Below are positions 9,378 to 16,850 of a DNA stretch of 35,477 nucleotides, one piece after another. The position numbers and the translations under genes are program-made. This stretch comes from Granulicella sp. (GTDB taxonomy: Bacteria > Acidobacteriota > Terriglobia > Terriglobales > Acidobacteriaceae): assembly GCA_027450185.1 (NCBI GenBank), contig DAIDKF010000024.1, positions 1 through 35,477 of the forward strand. Reading direction: 5' to 3'. Every line of letters starts with the position of its first letter. The first letter of the stretch is position 1. The notes beneath the pieces are model-generated. The model saw nothing but the letters and a program-made list of their open reading frames with translations, was not told the DNA's origin and searched no databases.

Positions 9378-10022
9378 ATGAATCTCTCGGCATCGTTCGT
9401 GTCACTCTCTAACCCCTCGCCCCCATCCGCCAGGCCGCTCCCCGGCAGACCGCGTTCCTTCAACCGCGATCAGGCCCTCGACGCCGCCATGCGTGTCTTC
9501 TGGCGGCAGGGCTACGAGGGTGCGTCTCTCACCGCACTCACCGCCGCCATGGGCATCAACCGCCCCAGCCTCTACGCCGCTTTTGGCGACAAGGCCGGAC
9601 TCTTCCGCGAAGCCGTCGCTCGTTACGGCCTCGGTCCCGGCCGCTACGTCCGCCGCGCTCTCGGCCAGCCCCGCGCCCGCCAGGTTGCCGAGATGCTCCT
9701 CCGCGGCACCGTCGCTCTGGCCACCGACCCTGCTAACCCCGGCGGCTGCCTCTGGGTCCAGGGGGCTCTCGTCTCCAGCACCGAAGGCGAGCCCATGCGC
9801 CGCGAGATGGCCACCCTCCGTGCCCGCGGCATCGCCCAGATGCGCGAGCGTTTCCACCGCGCCCTCCGCGAAGGCGATCTCCCCGCTGCCACCGACGTCC
9901 CCGCCCTCACCCTCTTCCTCGTCAGCATCATGAACGGCATCGCCGTCCAGGCCTGCAGCGGCCACACCCGCGACGAACTCAACCGCGTCGTCGAACTCGC
10001 CCTCAACGTCTGGCCCGCCTGA
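9378..10022 (+). CDS. TetR family transcriptional regulator
   Basis: The protein is 214 residues from the ATG at 9378. The N-terminal DNA-binding domain reads GRPRSFNRDQALDAAMRVFW, then a helix-turn-helix SLTALTAAMGINRPSLYAAF, then GDKAGLFREAV, which is the standard TetR layout. The rest is an alpha-helical ligand domain containing NPGGCLWVQGAL, as seen in the AcrR/YcdC-like subgroup that controls efflux or redox genes. Such proteins bind as dimers and leave DNA on ligand binding. The natural target is often a neighbouring gene, but none is divergent here: iscX ends 90 bases upstream on the same strand. The frame stays open upstream to 9300, but that part lacks a conserved sequence. No strong ribosome site precedes the chosen ATG, so the start is moderately certain. 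Confidence 0.88.
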   Translation: MNLSASFVSLSNPSPPSARPLPGRPRSFNRDQALDAAMRVFWRQGYEGASLTALTAAMGINRPSLYAAFGDKAGLFREAVARYGLGPGRYVRRALGQPRARQVAEMLLRGTVALATDPANPGGCLWVQGALVSSTEGEPMRREMATLRARGIAQMRERFHRALREGDLPAATDVPALTLFLVSIMNGIAVQACSGHTRDELNRVVELALNVWPA

Positions 10023-10034
10023 CGCATCTCCCCC

Positions 10035-10080
10035 CAGAGACATCCAGAGACATTCAGCGACATCCAGCGACATTCAGCGA
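10035..10080. repeat. 10-base tandem repeat, 4.6 copies
   Basis: Units CAGAGACATC, CAGAGACATT, CAGCGACATC, CAGCGACATT and a partial CAGCGA follow one another without gaps just after the TetR stop codon. The repeat can also be read as a 20-base unit with alternating C and T ends. The ten-base period is close to one helical turn. Confidence 0.9.
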
Positions 10081-10190
10081 AAGCACTTCCATCCCGGCCC
10101 GCGCCAAACAGCCGTATCGATTGCCGCAGTGGAGACTCTCTGGTTCGTTCAGGTCGCCACGCCTTCTCGAAATCTGCTCTCACCCGCCCA

Positions 10191-10222
10191 AATAAGAAAA
10201 GCCGCCCGCGGCGCGGACGGCT
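10191..10222 (-). terminator. Rho-independent terminator of the DsbA-like gene
   Basis: On the minus strand AGCCGTCCGC and GCGGGCGGCT form a ten-base-pair stem with one mismatch and a three-base loop (10222-10200), followed by TTTTCTTATT. It begins 17 bases after the stop codon of the oxidoreductase gene ending at 10240. Confidence 0.85.
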
Positions 10223-10239
10223 CCTCTCACCCAGTATCC

Positions 10240-10902
10240 CTACTTCCTGGCAGTCTTGCGGTGCTCATCCGCACCACTTCCCACCATCGCCTCCGCCTGG
10301 TCGATCGCCTGGTACAGGTCCGACACGTCCTTCACCTGGATCCATCCCTTCGGCGTCACCACCACCAGCGTCGGCGTCTCCGTCAGCCCCAGCTTGTTGC
10401 CCAGGTTGTCGTCCGCATTGATCTCCCGCTGCAACTCCCCCGTCGGGTCCACGACGAACGGCATCTGCTTGCCGCGCTTGGCGAAGAACTCCTGCGTAAA
10501 CCTGTTCAGGTCATCCTTGCTGGCCAGCTTGTACTGCGATGCGAAGACCTCCCGCCGGTACTCCGTCGCCACATCGGGCGAAACCTTGTCCTGCAGATAC
10601 CGTGCATACAGCGCCGCCTCACGGCTCCACATGTGGCCGGGAATCAGAAAGTCATAGCGCACCAGAGGAATGTGGTAGTGGTCGATCGCCATATGCACAA
10701 ACGGGAACGCATGCGCACACGCCGGGCACTCCAGGTCCTCCCACTCGATGATCGCCACCTTCACACCCGCCGGCGGCACCAGCATCGACGTATCCTTGAA
10801 GTGGTCCACCTGGTTCGGCGGAAGCGACACTTGCGCAGCCGCTGAAACAACGGCGACCGAGAGCAGCACAGAGAGAGAGGCGGAGACGACATTTCGAGGC
10901 AT
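10240..10902 (-). CDS. Secreted DsbA-like thioredoxin-fold protein
   Basis: The 220-residue protein (from the ATG at 10902) starts with a signal peptide, a hydrophobic run VVSASLSVLLSVAVVSAAAQ. The mature part has WEDLECPACAHAFPFVH with the redox motif CPAC (residues 59-62), a helical insert, and LTETPTLVVVTPKG with the cis-proline that faces the active site. This is the DsbA/DsbC thioredoxin fold (Thioredoxin_4-like), active in the periplasm in forming or shuffling disulfides. The longer reading frame begins at a TTG (10938), which adds 12 residues ahead of the signal peptide; the ATG gives a normal signal peptide, but neither start has a clear ribosome site. It diverges from rmuC over 170 bases and has its own terminator. 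Confidence 0.85.
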   Translation of the reverse strand: MPRNVVSASLSVLLSVAVVSAAAQVSLPPNQVDHFKDTSMLVPPAGVKVAIIEWEDLECPACAHAFPFVHMAIDHYHIPLVRYDFLIPGHMWSREAALYARYLQDKVSPDVATEYRREVFASQYKLASKDDLNRFTQEFFAKRGKQMPFVVDPTGELQREINADDNLGNKLGLTETPTLVVVTPKGWIQVKDVSDLYQAIDQAEAMVGSGADEHRKTARK

Positions 10903-11072
10903 AGCGAATAGACGCAAGCGAGTGACCTTTGCGAGCAAAGAATGATGTTGCAGCTTTTATTCAATCATCTAGCCGCCAAATCGCCAAACAATATAGCGCA
11001 ATCGCCCCATCTGCCACGCTCCTCCCGTCCACCCTGCGGCGATGCTATCCTCCAAAGCGAAGGAAAGTCGAA

Positions 11073-12473
11073 ATGATTGCAGCTCTGATTGCCCTCCAAC
11101 TCCTCGTGCTCATCGCGCTCATCGTGCTGCTGGTACGCCGCCCCTCGGCCACGCCTCAGCCCGAAGATCCCCGCCTCGCGCAACTCCTCGCCGCCGACCT
11201 GCCCGCGCAGTTCACCCGCCTCGACGCCCGCTCCCAGAGCCTCGACGATCACCTCCGCGCCGAACTCTCCCACCTCCGCAAAGATTCCGCCGACACGAGT
11301 GCGGCCCTGCGCGCTGAAGTCCTCAACAACATCGACACACTCGGCAACACCCTACGCAACACCCTCGAGGCTTCCCGCGCCGCTTCAGCCCAGCAGGCCA
11401 GCGAGAGTCGTGAGGCCCTTCACAGTCGCCTCAACGAACTGCGCTCCGGCCAGAGCGAGCATCTCGAAACCTTGCGCAAGACTGTCGAAGAGCGCCTCGA
11501 CAAGCTCAACATAACCAACACCGCCAAGCTCGACGAGATGCGCAAAACTGTCGATGAAAAACTCGAAGCGACACTCCACACCCGCATTACGCAGGTCTTC
11601 GGTCAGGTCACCACGCATCTGGGCGACGTCCAGCGTGGCCTTGGCGAGATGAAAGAGTTGGCCGTCGGCGTCGGCGACCTCAAGAAAGTGCTATCCAACG
11701 TCAAGTCCAGAGGCATCGTCGGCGAATTCTTCCTCGGTCAGCAACTCGAACAGATGTTCGCGCCTGATCAGTACATCGCCAATGCCCGCATCAAGTCCGG
11801 CACCCAGGAGGCGGTCGAGTACGCCCTCAAGGTCCCCAACGGCCCCGACTCAACCCTCCTCCTCGCCCTCGACTCCAAGTTTCCCATGGGTGATTGGGAG
11901 CGCCTCGAAGAGGCCTACGATACCGGTTCAGACGACGACCGCAAGCGCGCCGGCACCGCCTTCGAACGCGCCATCCGCGCACAGGCCAAACTCATCTGCG
12001 ACAAGTACATCGATCCGCTCACCACACTCCCTTTCGCCATCATGTATCTGCCCACCGCCGCGCTCTACGCTGAAGTCATGCGCCGCCCCGGCCTGCATGC
12101 CGAAATTCAATCGCAATACAAGGTTGTCATCGCTGGCCCGTCAGACTTCTCCATGATCCTCACCAGCTTTCAGATGGTCTTCCGCACACTCAAATTCCAG
12201 AAGAACCTCAACGAAATATGGAAGGTCTTTCAGGTCGCCCAGAGTGAGTTTGAAAAGTTCGGCGGACTCATGGAAAAGGTCGAGAAACAAGTAGGCACCG
12301 TGCAAAGCACCCTCAAAGAGATCGGTGGCAAGACCAAGACGGTCAACCGCGCCTTCCGCAATGCTTCGCACCTTGAGTTGGGGACCGGCCCCACTCCGTC
12401 CCCGTCCGCCACCGCCGCCTTCGACGGCCACATCCCCATGCTCGCCGCCAGCGACGACGACGAACCCGCCTGA
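11073..12473 (+). CDS. rmuC: RmuC family DNA recombination-limiting protein
   Basis: The 466-residue protein opens with a membrane helix (MIAALIALQLLVLIALIVLL, residues 1-20), then a long helical, probably coiled-coil stretch (about 35-190), then the RmuC domain with SRGIVGEFFLGQQLEQMF, YALKVPNG and LALDSKFPMGDWERL, and later the segment LPFAIMYLPTAALYAEVM. RmuC limits rearrangements at inverted repeats in E. coli and carries a predicted PD-(D/E)xK nuclease-like core; DSKFP holds the Asp/Lys pair. The length fits the family (about 475 in E. coli). I chose the ATG at 11073 because it has GAAGGAAAG upstream and gives the expected N-terminal anchor; the open frame continues upstream without conserved sequence. 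Confidence 0.92.
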   Translation: MIAALIALQLLVLIALIVLLVRRPSATPQPEDPRLAQLLAADLPAQFTRLDARSQSLDDHLRAELSHLRKDSADTSAALRAEVLNNIDTLGNTLRNTLEASRAASAQQASESREALHSRLNELRSGQSEHLETLRKTVEERLDKLNITNTAKLDEMRKTVDEKLEATLHTRITQVFGQVTTHLGDVQRGLGEMKELAVGVGDLKKVLSNVKSRGIVGEFFLGQQLEQMFAPDQYIANARIKSGTQEAVEYALKVPNGPDSTLLLALDSKFPMGDWERLEEAYDTGSDDDRKRAGTAFERAIRAQAKLICDKYIDPLTTLPFAIMYLPTAALYAEVMRRPGLHAEIQSQYKVVIAGPSDFSMILTSFQMVFRTLKFQKNLNEIWKVFQVAQSEFEKFGGLMEKVEKQVGTVQSTLKEIGGKTKTVNRAFRNASHLELGTGPTPSPSATAAFDGHIPMLAASDDDEPA

Positions 12474-12496
12474 CTCAACCCCGCCTCACCCGGTCT

Positions 12497-12697
12497 CTAT
12501 CCGCTCTTCCGCCGAAACGTCTTCCGCCTGCAGATCGCGCACTCCCACGGATACCATCCCAGCGCCGTCAGCACATACCGCTGCAGCATCCCGCGCCGGT
12601 TCACCCGCCGGAACTTCGTCGACCCGCACCAGAAACATACCTTCGCCGTCAATTTTTCGTCGATCTTTCCACCCCGGGTATCCGTCTCGCTCGCCAT
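12497..12697 (-). CDS. Small zinc-ribbon protein
   Basis: The 66-residue basic protein has two cysteine pairs, CFWC (Cys 21 and 24) and CAIC (Cys 53 and 56), separated by 28 residues that include RRGMLQRYVLTALGWYPWEC. This looks like a single zinc ribbon of the kind common in short soil-bacterial proteins, with 'RRG..(E/Q)R.vLt..G..Py.C..C' between the pairs. The function is unknown. The opposite-strand and other frames here show no such pattern, which is why I take this one as real. An AT-rich TATATTTTAG lies just upstream and could be a promoter; no ribosome site is clear, so the start may differ. It is convergent with rmuC (24 bases between the ends) and divergent from acpP. Confidence 0.7.
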   Translation of the reverse strand: MASETDTRGGKIDEKLTAKVCFWCGSTKFRRVNRRGMLQRYVLTALGWYPWECAICRRKTFRRKSG

Positions 12698-12792
12698 AGC
12701 AATTCAGGCTAAAATATACCTGAGTCTTGCCCTCCAGGCGCATTCCCGGCCCGGCGCGCCGGTCCTTCCACAGTTCCAACCCACCCAGCTTC

Positions 12793-12821
12793 TTTACAGC
12801 GTCCGACCACGTCGGTATGCT
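12793..12821 (+). promoter_or_regulatory. Candidate sigma-70 type promoter for acpP
   Basis: TTTACA (12793-12798) and TATGCT (12816-12821) are separated by exactly 17 bases, each with two or fewer mismatches to the consensus boxes. The implied leader before acpP is about 75 bases. Confidence 0.55.
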
Positions 12822-12904
12822 TTCACATTGGGGCAGTCAATCCGGTTGCTCTTTCCAGAGCCCCGCGTTCGCGCCCAACCCAGGACGTCATAGGAGATCG
12901 TACG

Positions 12905-13147
12905 ATGGCAGCAGTTGATGAGAAGGTTAAGCAGATTATTGTCGAGCAGCTTCAGGTGGATGAAGCCGAAGTCACCCCCGGCGCCAGCTTCCAGGAAGAT
13001 CTCGGTGCCGACTCGCTCGATGTCGTCGAGCTCGTAATGCAGTTCGAGGAGGCCTTCGATATCCAGATCCCCGATGAGGATGCCGAGAAGATCAAGACCG
13101 TCAAGGACGCAACCGACTACATCGAGAAGCACCAGAAGGTCAAGTAA
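12905..13147 (+). CDS. acpP: Acyl carrier protein
   Basis: The 80-residue acidic protein contains the phosphopantetheine site [15 protein letters not shown], with Ser 37 the attachment residue, and the usual helix-loop-helix framing ([11 protein letters not shown] at the start, [17 protein letters not shown] at the end). It carries growing acyl chains on a thioester during type II fatty acid synthesis in the cytoplasm. AGGAG at 12892-12896 lies eight bases before the ATG. fabF follows after 51 bases on the same strand, the common acpP-fabF pair, and both probably share the promoter at 12793. Confidence 0.97.
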   Translation: MAAVDEKVKQIIVEQLQVDEAEVTPGASFQEDLGADSLDVVELVMQFEEAFDIQIPDEDAEKIKTVKDATDYIEKHQKVK

Positions 13148-13198
13148 CCCGCACATCGCAGCACATTGCAATGGTAGATCAACAGGAATGAGAGAAAG

Positions 13199-14452
13199 AT
13201 GTCGCATCGTCGCGTCGTTGTAACGGGCATGGGCCTCCTCTGCGGGGTGGGTAACACCGCGCCGCAGATATGGGAGGGCCTGCTCGCTGGAAAGAGTGGC
13301 ATGGCCGAGATTACCGCCTACGATCTCACCGGTCACTCCGTCCGTATCGCCGCCGAAGTCAAGAACTTCGACGCCCATAACTTCGTGGATAAGAAAGAGG
13401 CCCGCAAGATGGGCCGTTTCATCCACTTCGCCATGGCCGCGGCGCAGGAGGCCATGCAACACTCCGGACTCAAGATCACCGATGCCAACGCGGAGAACAT
13501 CGGCGTCCACATCGGCTCCGGCATCGGCGGCTTCGACGTCATCGAGCGCGAGCACACAGCCCTGATGAACGGCGGTCCACGCAAGATCTCTCCCTTCTTC
13601 ATCCCGGCCACCATCATCAACCTCGCCGCCGGCCACGTCTCCATCAAGTACGGAGCCAAGGGCCCCAACGAAGCCACCGCCACGGCCTGCACCAGTTCAG
13701 CTCACTCCATCGGCGACGCCTTCCGCATCATTCAGCGCGGTGACGCCGACGCCATGATCGCCGGTGGCACCGAGGCTGCTATTACTCCCCTCTCCGTCGG
13801 CGGATTCGCCGCCATGAAGGCGCTATCCACCCGCAATGACGACCCCACTCACGCCTGCCGCCCCTTCGACAAGGATCGCGACGGCTTTGTTGTTGGCGAA
13901 GGTGCCGGCATCCTGATCCTCGAAGAGCTCGAATTCGCCCAGGCCCGAGGAGCCAACATCCTCGCCGAGATCATCGGCTACGGCATGAGCGGCGACGCCT
14001 ACCACATGACCGGCATGGCCCCAGAAGGCGACGGTTGCCGTCGCGCCATGCAGTCCGCTCTCCGCGTCGCCGGCATCTCCCCGGACAAGATTGACTACGT
14101 CAACGCGCACGCCACCTCCACCGCCGTCGGCGACGCCCTCGAGTCCCAGGGCATCGAAAATGTCTTCGGCGACCACGCCCGCAGCCACAAGCTGCTGGTC
14201 AGTTCCACCAAGTCCATGACCGGCCATCTGCTTGGAGGCGCTGGCGGCCTTGAAGCCGGCATCACCATCATGGCCATGCAGCATCAGATCGCTCCCCCGA
14301 CCATGAACCTCGACGCAGTTGATCCGGCCTGCCGCCTCAACTACGTCCCCAACACGCCGCAGCCGGCCAAAATCGACTACGCTCTCTCCAACAGCTTCGG
14401 CTTTGGCGGTACCAACGGCTCGCTGGTCTTCAAGCGCTGGGGGGCGGAGTAA
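13199..14452 (+). CDS. fabF: 3-oxoacyl-ACP synthase II (FabF)
   Basis: The 417-residue protein has the condensing-enzyme triad: Cys 164 in TACTSSAHS, His 304 in VNAHATST and His 343 in KSMTGHLLGGAGG. The start VVVTGMGLLCGVG and the glycine-rich end NSFGFGGTNGSLVF are also typical. FabF condenses malonyl-ACP with acyl-ACP to extend the chain by two carbons; the KAS II type also helps adjust membrane unsaturation. It follows acpP by 51 bases and ends in a strong terminator, so the two form a short operon. The ribosome site is weak (GAGAAAG just before the ATG), but the conserved N-terminus fixes the start. Confidence 0.97.
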   Translation: MSHRRVVVTGMGLLCGVGNTAPQIWEGLLAGKSGMAEITAYDLTGHSVRIAAEVKNFDAHNFVDKKEARKMGRFIHFAMAAAQEAMQHSGLKITDANAENIGVHIGSGIGGFDVIEREHTALMNGGPRKISPFFIPATIINLAAGHVSIKYGAKGPNEATATACTSSAHSIGDAFRIIQRGDADAMIAGGTEAAITPLSVGGFAAMKALSTRNDDPTHACRPFDKDRDGFVVGEGAGILILEELEFAQARGANILAEIIGYGMSGDAYHMTGMAPEGDGCRRAMQSALRVAGISPDKIDYVNAHATSTAVGDALESQGIENVFGDHARSHKLLVSSTKSMTGHLLGGAGGLEAGITIMAMQHQIAPPTMNLDAVDPACRLNYVPNTPQPAKIDYALSNSFGFGGTNGSLVFKRWGAE

Positions 14453-14493
14453 GCTCCACCGCCGGCTGGCCCATCGTTCGTTATTCGCAGCAA

Positions 14494-14525
14494 AGCCCGG
14501 CGTCCAGCCGGGCTTTTTCTCTTTT
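14494..14525 (+). terminator. Rho-independent terminator after fabF
   Basis: AGCCCGGC and GCCGGGCT form a perfect eight-base-pair stem around a GTCCA loop (14494-14514), followed by TTTTCTCTTTT. It ends the acpP-fabF unit. Confidence 0.92.
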
Positions 14526-14588
14526 CCCCGCATCCAACTAGATGCATCATCACCTTGCACTCACACCTCTTCTCAGGAGATCGGCACC

Positions 14589-15425
14589 ATGGCATTTCTA
14601 AAAGTTGGGAAAGAAAACAGCACGGACATCGAGCTGTACTACGAAGACCACGGCTCCGGCCAGCCCGTCCTTCTCATTCACGGCTGGCCCCTCAGCGGAG
14701 CCTCCTGGGAGCGTCAATCCGCCGCTCTCCTCGCCTCCGGCCATCGCGTCATCACCTACGACCGCCGCGGCTTCGGCCGTTCCTCCCAGCCCACCCTCGG
14801 CTACGACTACGACACCCTCGCCGGCGACACCAGCAAGCTCATCCAGGCCCTCGACCTCCACGGCGCCACCCTCGTCGGCTTCAGCATGGGCGGCGGCGAG
14901 GTCGCCCGCTACTTCGGCAAGTACGCCGAGCCTGGCCGCGTCACCCGAGCCGTCTTCATGGCCTCCATCGCCCCCGCCCTCCGCCACTCCGCCGACAACC
15001 CTGAGGGCATCGACCCCGCCGTCTTCGAGGGCATCAAGCAGGCCATCGAGGCCGACCGTTTCGCCTTCCTCGACGCCTTCCTCAAAAACTTCTACAACCA
15101 CAAGCTCCTCTTCGGCACTCACATCTCCGACGCCGCCATCCACGCCAGCTTCAACGTCGCCACCGCCTCCAGCTACCACGCCTTCCTCAACTGCGTCGAC
15201 GCCTGGCTCGAAGACTTCCGCGCCGACATCAAGCGCATCAAAGTTCCCACCCTCGTCATCCACGGCGACAGCGACCAGATCCTCCCCATCGCGGCCACCG
15301 GCCAGCGCACCGCCGACCTGATCCCCAGCGCCCAGCTCCACGTCATCGAAGGTGGCCCCCACGGCCTCAACTGGACCCACGCCACCGAGGTCAACAAAGC
15401 CCTCCTCGAATTCCTCGCAAAGTAA
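14589..15425 (+). CDS. Alpha/beta hydrolase, non-heme chloroperoxidase/esterase type
   Basis: The 278-residue protein has the alpha/beta-hydrolase triad at spacing typical of cofactor-free haloperoxidases and related esterases: Ser 99 in the elbow GFSMGGGE, Asp 229 in HGDSDQILP and His 258 in EGGPHGLNWTH. The oxyanion region is HGWPLSGASW and the strand YDRRGFGRSSQP follows. Members hydrolyse esters and can form peracids in the presence of organic acid and peroxide; the natural substrate is not readable. The start is well supported: AGGAGA at 14575-14580 stands eight bases before the ATG. It is a single-gene unit between the fabF terminator and a palindrome at 15440. No signal peptide is seen, so it is probably cytoplasmic. 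Confidence 0.92.
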   Translation: MAFLKVGKENSTDIELYYEDHGSGQPVLLIHGWPLSGASWERQSAALLASGHRVITYDRRGFGRSSQPTLGYDYDTLAGDTSKLIQALDLHGATLVGFSMGGGEVARYFGKYAEPGRVTRAVFMASIAPALRHSADNPEGIDPAVFEGIKQAIEADRFAFLDAFLKNFYNHKLLFGTHISDAAIHASFNVATASSYHAFLNCVDAWLEDFRADIKRIKVPTLVIHGDSDQILPIAATGQRTADLIPSAQLHVIEGGPHGLNWTHATEVNKALLEFLAK

Positions 15426-15439
15426 TCGTCAACCGCAAT

Positions 15440-15474
15440 GCAGAGAGGCCCGGTCGTCCGCCGGGCCTCTCTGC
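15440..15474. terminator. Large palindrome between convergent genes
   Basis: GCAGAGAGGCCCGG and its exact complement flank a seven-base loop (15440-15453 and 15461-15474). It lies 14 bases after the hydrolase stop and 16 bases after the stop of the convergent Yip1 gene. The 14-base-pair GC-rich stem suits a bidirectional terminator, but neither side has a clear T-run. Confidence 0.65.
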
Positions 15475-15490
15475 TCGCTGTAATCAGCCT

Positions 15491-16246
15491 CTACCCCTTC
15501 GCCGCCGTAGCGCCCACCAGGATAAACATCCCGATCAGCCACCACCCCACCGCCACCACCGCCGCCTGCCCTTTGCTTTTCTTGGAGATGATCGCCAACC
15601 CAATCACCGTCAGCGCCAGCGACCACAACCCAAAGATATCAAAGAAGCTCCCCGCCATCTTCAGCCAGTGCGCCGAGTCCGTCATGTAATATCCAACATT
15701 CGTCCCCACCGGATTATTCAGGTCGAAGTTCTCCGTATTCACGCCCGCATACACGAACACGATATTCAGCAACCCAATAAAAATCTTCGGCAGCCCGGCA
15801 TACATGCACACCGCGAAGTTCTGTCCAAACGTCGTCCGCGCTCCCAGGCCAAAGTTCAGGCTCGCCCAGTTCAGCAGCGCGACGATCGCCACAAAGATCA
15901 AAATAATCGCTGCCGCCGCATACGATCCATACTTCTGCCCCACCGCAATCCGATGAATCGCCGCCGCCCGCTGCTCCGCGGTCAACTGCGCCATCTGGTC
16001 CTCTGCCGTCGCGCTCTGCGTCACCGACTGTTCCGCCACCCGGTCGAACCCGATCTTCTGATCGATCGCAAACGTCGACCCCATCGTCACCACCACCAGC
16101 AGCAGAAACGGCAGCCACCAGCTCGTGCTGCGCAAAATATCTGCAAATGTCTTGCTCGGCGCAAGAAACGTATCCACCACGCGTTCCACCTGCGAGAGCC
16201 CGTTCGTCTCCATACCGCTCACTCCACCCACCCGGACCTCATCCAT
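15491..16246 (-). CDS. Yip1 domain membrane protein
   Basis: The 251-residue protein begins with a soluble segment containing VERVVDTFLAPSKTFADIL, the typical entry to bacterial Yip1-domain proteins (a 'P..tF..i' motif before the first helix). About five membrane helices follow (around residues 43-60, 110-130, 140-165, 195-215 and 225-247). The first and second helices are separated by a loop of about 50 residues rich in Gln and Ala. The role of bacterial Yip1 proteins is not known; eukaryotic relatives act in vesicle traffic. The ATG at 16246 has AGGAG eight bases upstream. It is convergent with the hydrolase gene and probably a single-gene unit. Confidence 0.75.
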   Translation of the reverse strand: MDEVRVGGVSGMETNGLSQVERVVDTFLAPSKTFADILRSTSWWLPFLLLVVVTMGSTFAIDQKIGFDRVAEQSVTQSATAEDQMAQLTAEQRAAAIHRIAVGQKYGSYAAAAIILIFVAIVALLNWASLNFGLGARTTFGQNFAVCMYAGLPKIFIGLLNIVFVYAGVNTENFDLNNPVGTNVGYYMTDSAHWLKMAGSFFDIFGLWSLALTVIGLAIISKKSKGQAAVVAVGWWLIGMFILVGATAAKG

Positions 16247-16423
16247 CGCAAAGCTCCTCGAAGTTCCACTGCATGAAATTGTCGAAAGTGTACTCTGCTC
16301 GCTCCCCGGCGTGAACTACTTTCTCACCCTCACCGCGAACTTTTCGTCCAGCCCGCCACCCACGCCTACGCGCTCGCACTCTCCTCGCTGGTCCCCGCGA
16401 GCAGCCGGCGTCTCCATCCTCGG

Positions 16424-16487
16424 CCCCTGCCGTTCCTGGCCCCTATCCCCTGGCCACTATCCCCTGATCTCTGTCCCCTGCTCCCTG
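16424..16487. repeat. Degenerate CCCCTG repeat cluster
   Basis: CCCCTG occurs at 16424, 16447, 16461 and 16475, and CCCTG again at 16483, within a C/T-rich stretch that directly follows (on the minus strand) the 37-residue gene. The middle copies are spaced 14 bases apart. Confidence 0.6.
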
Positions 16488-16490
16488 CTC

Positions 16491-16604
16491 TCAGTGCATG
16501 GGATGGAACAGCACCAGGATCCCCACACAGCCCACCCCAAAGATAATCAGCAGCAGCGGCCACCACCGATCGATCCACGCCTCACGTTCCTTCTTCGCAC
16601 TCAT
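16491..16604 (-). CDS. 37-residue single-helix membrane protein
   Basis: A short minus-strand frame encodes a charged N-terminus (MSAKKEREAWIDRWW) followed by one hydrophobic helix of about 20 residues (residues 16-34) and a short tail ending HPMH. GGAGG lies eight bases before the ATG, the best sign that it is translated. The charge pattern predicts the N-terminus inside. No family is recognised. Small proteins of this form often attach to larger membrane complexes, but nothing here says which. It is 244 bases upstream of the Yip1 gene on the same strand and divergent from the large receptor gene. Confidence 0.6.
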   Translation of the reverse strand: MSAKKEREAWIDRWWPLLLIIFGVGCVGILVLFHPMH

Positions 16605-16850
16605 CGCATCGCCCTCCGGTTCCACTCCCGCATTCTATCCGAAACGCCACGCCACGCTCACTCCCCGCAGGTTATCCTCTGCAACCTGCGCTTTTCCACG
16701 CGCAATCGTTGCAAGTCACAAACCGTTAACCTTCCCGTAACTCCGCATACATCCCGTTCAGAGACCATCTCAGCAAGCGACACGAACTTTCCAGCACTCT
16801 ATCGTCCCGGACGTTCGCATCGTCGCACTCGTTATCACATTGGAGGCTCT

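Noticed and set aside
14598-15380. Minus-strand frame of 260 codons, very rich in Val, Gly, Glu and Asp
   Set aside because: It is the exact shadow of the alpha/beta hydrolase gene; the composition is that expected from reading GC-rich codons backwards.
16125-16850. Upstream in-frame extension of the receptor gene (242 codons)
   Set aside because: It overlaps the Yip1 gene start and the 37-residue gene on the other strand and shows no protein family or signal; the TTG at 16851 with GGAGG gives a proper signal peptide.
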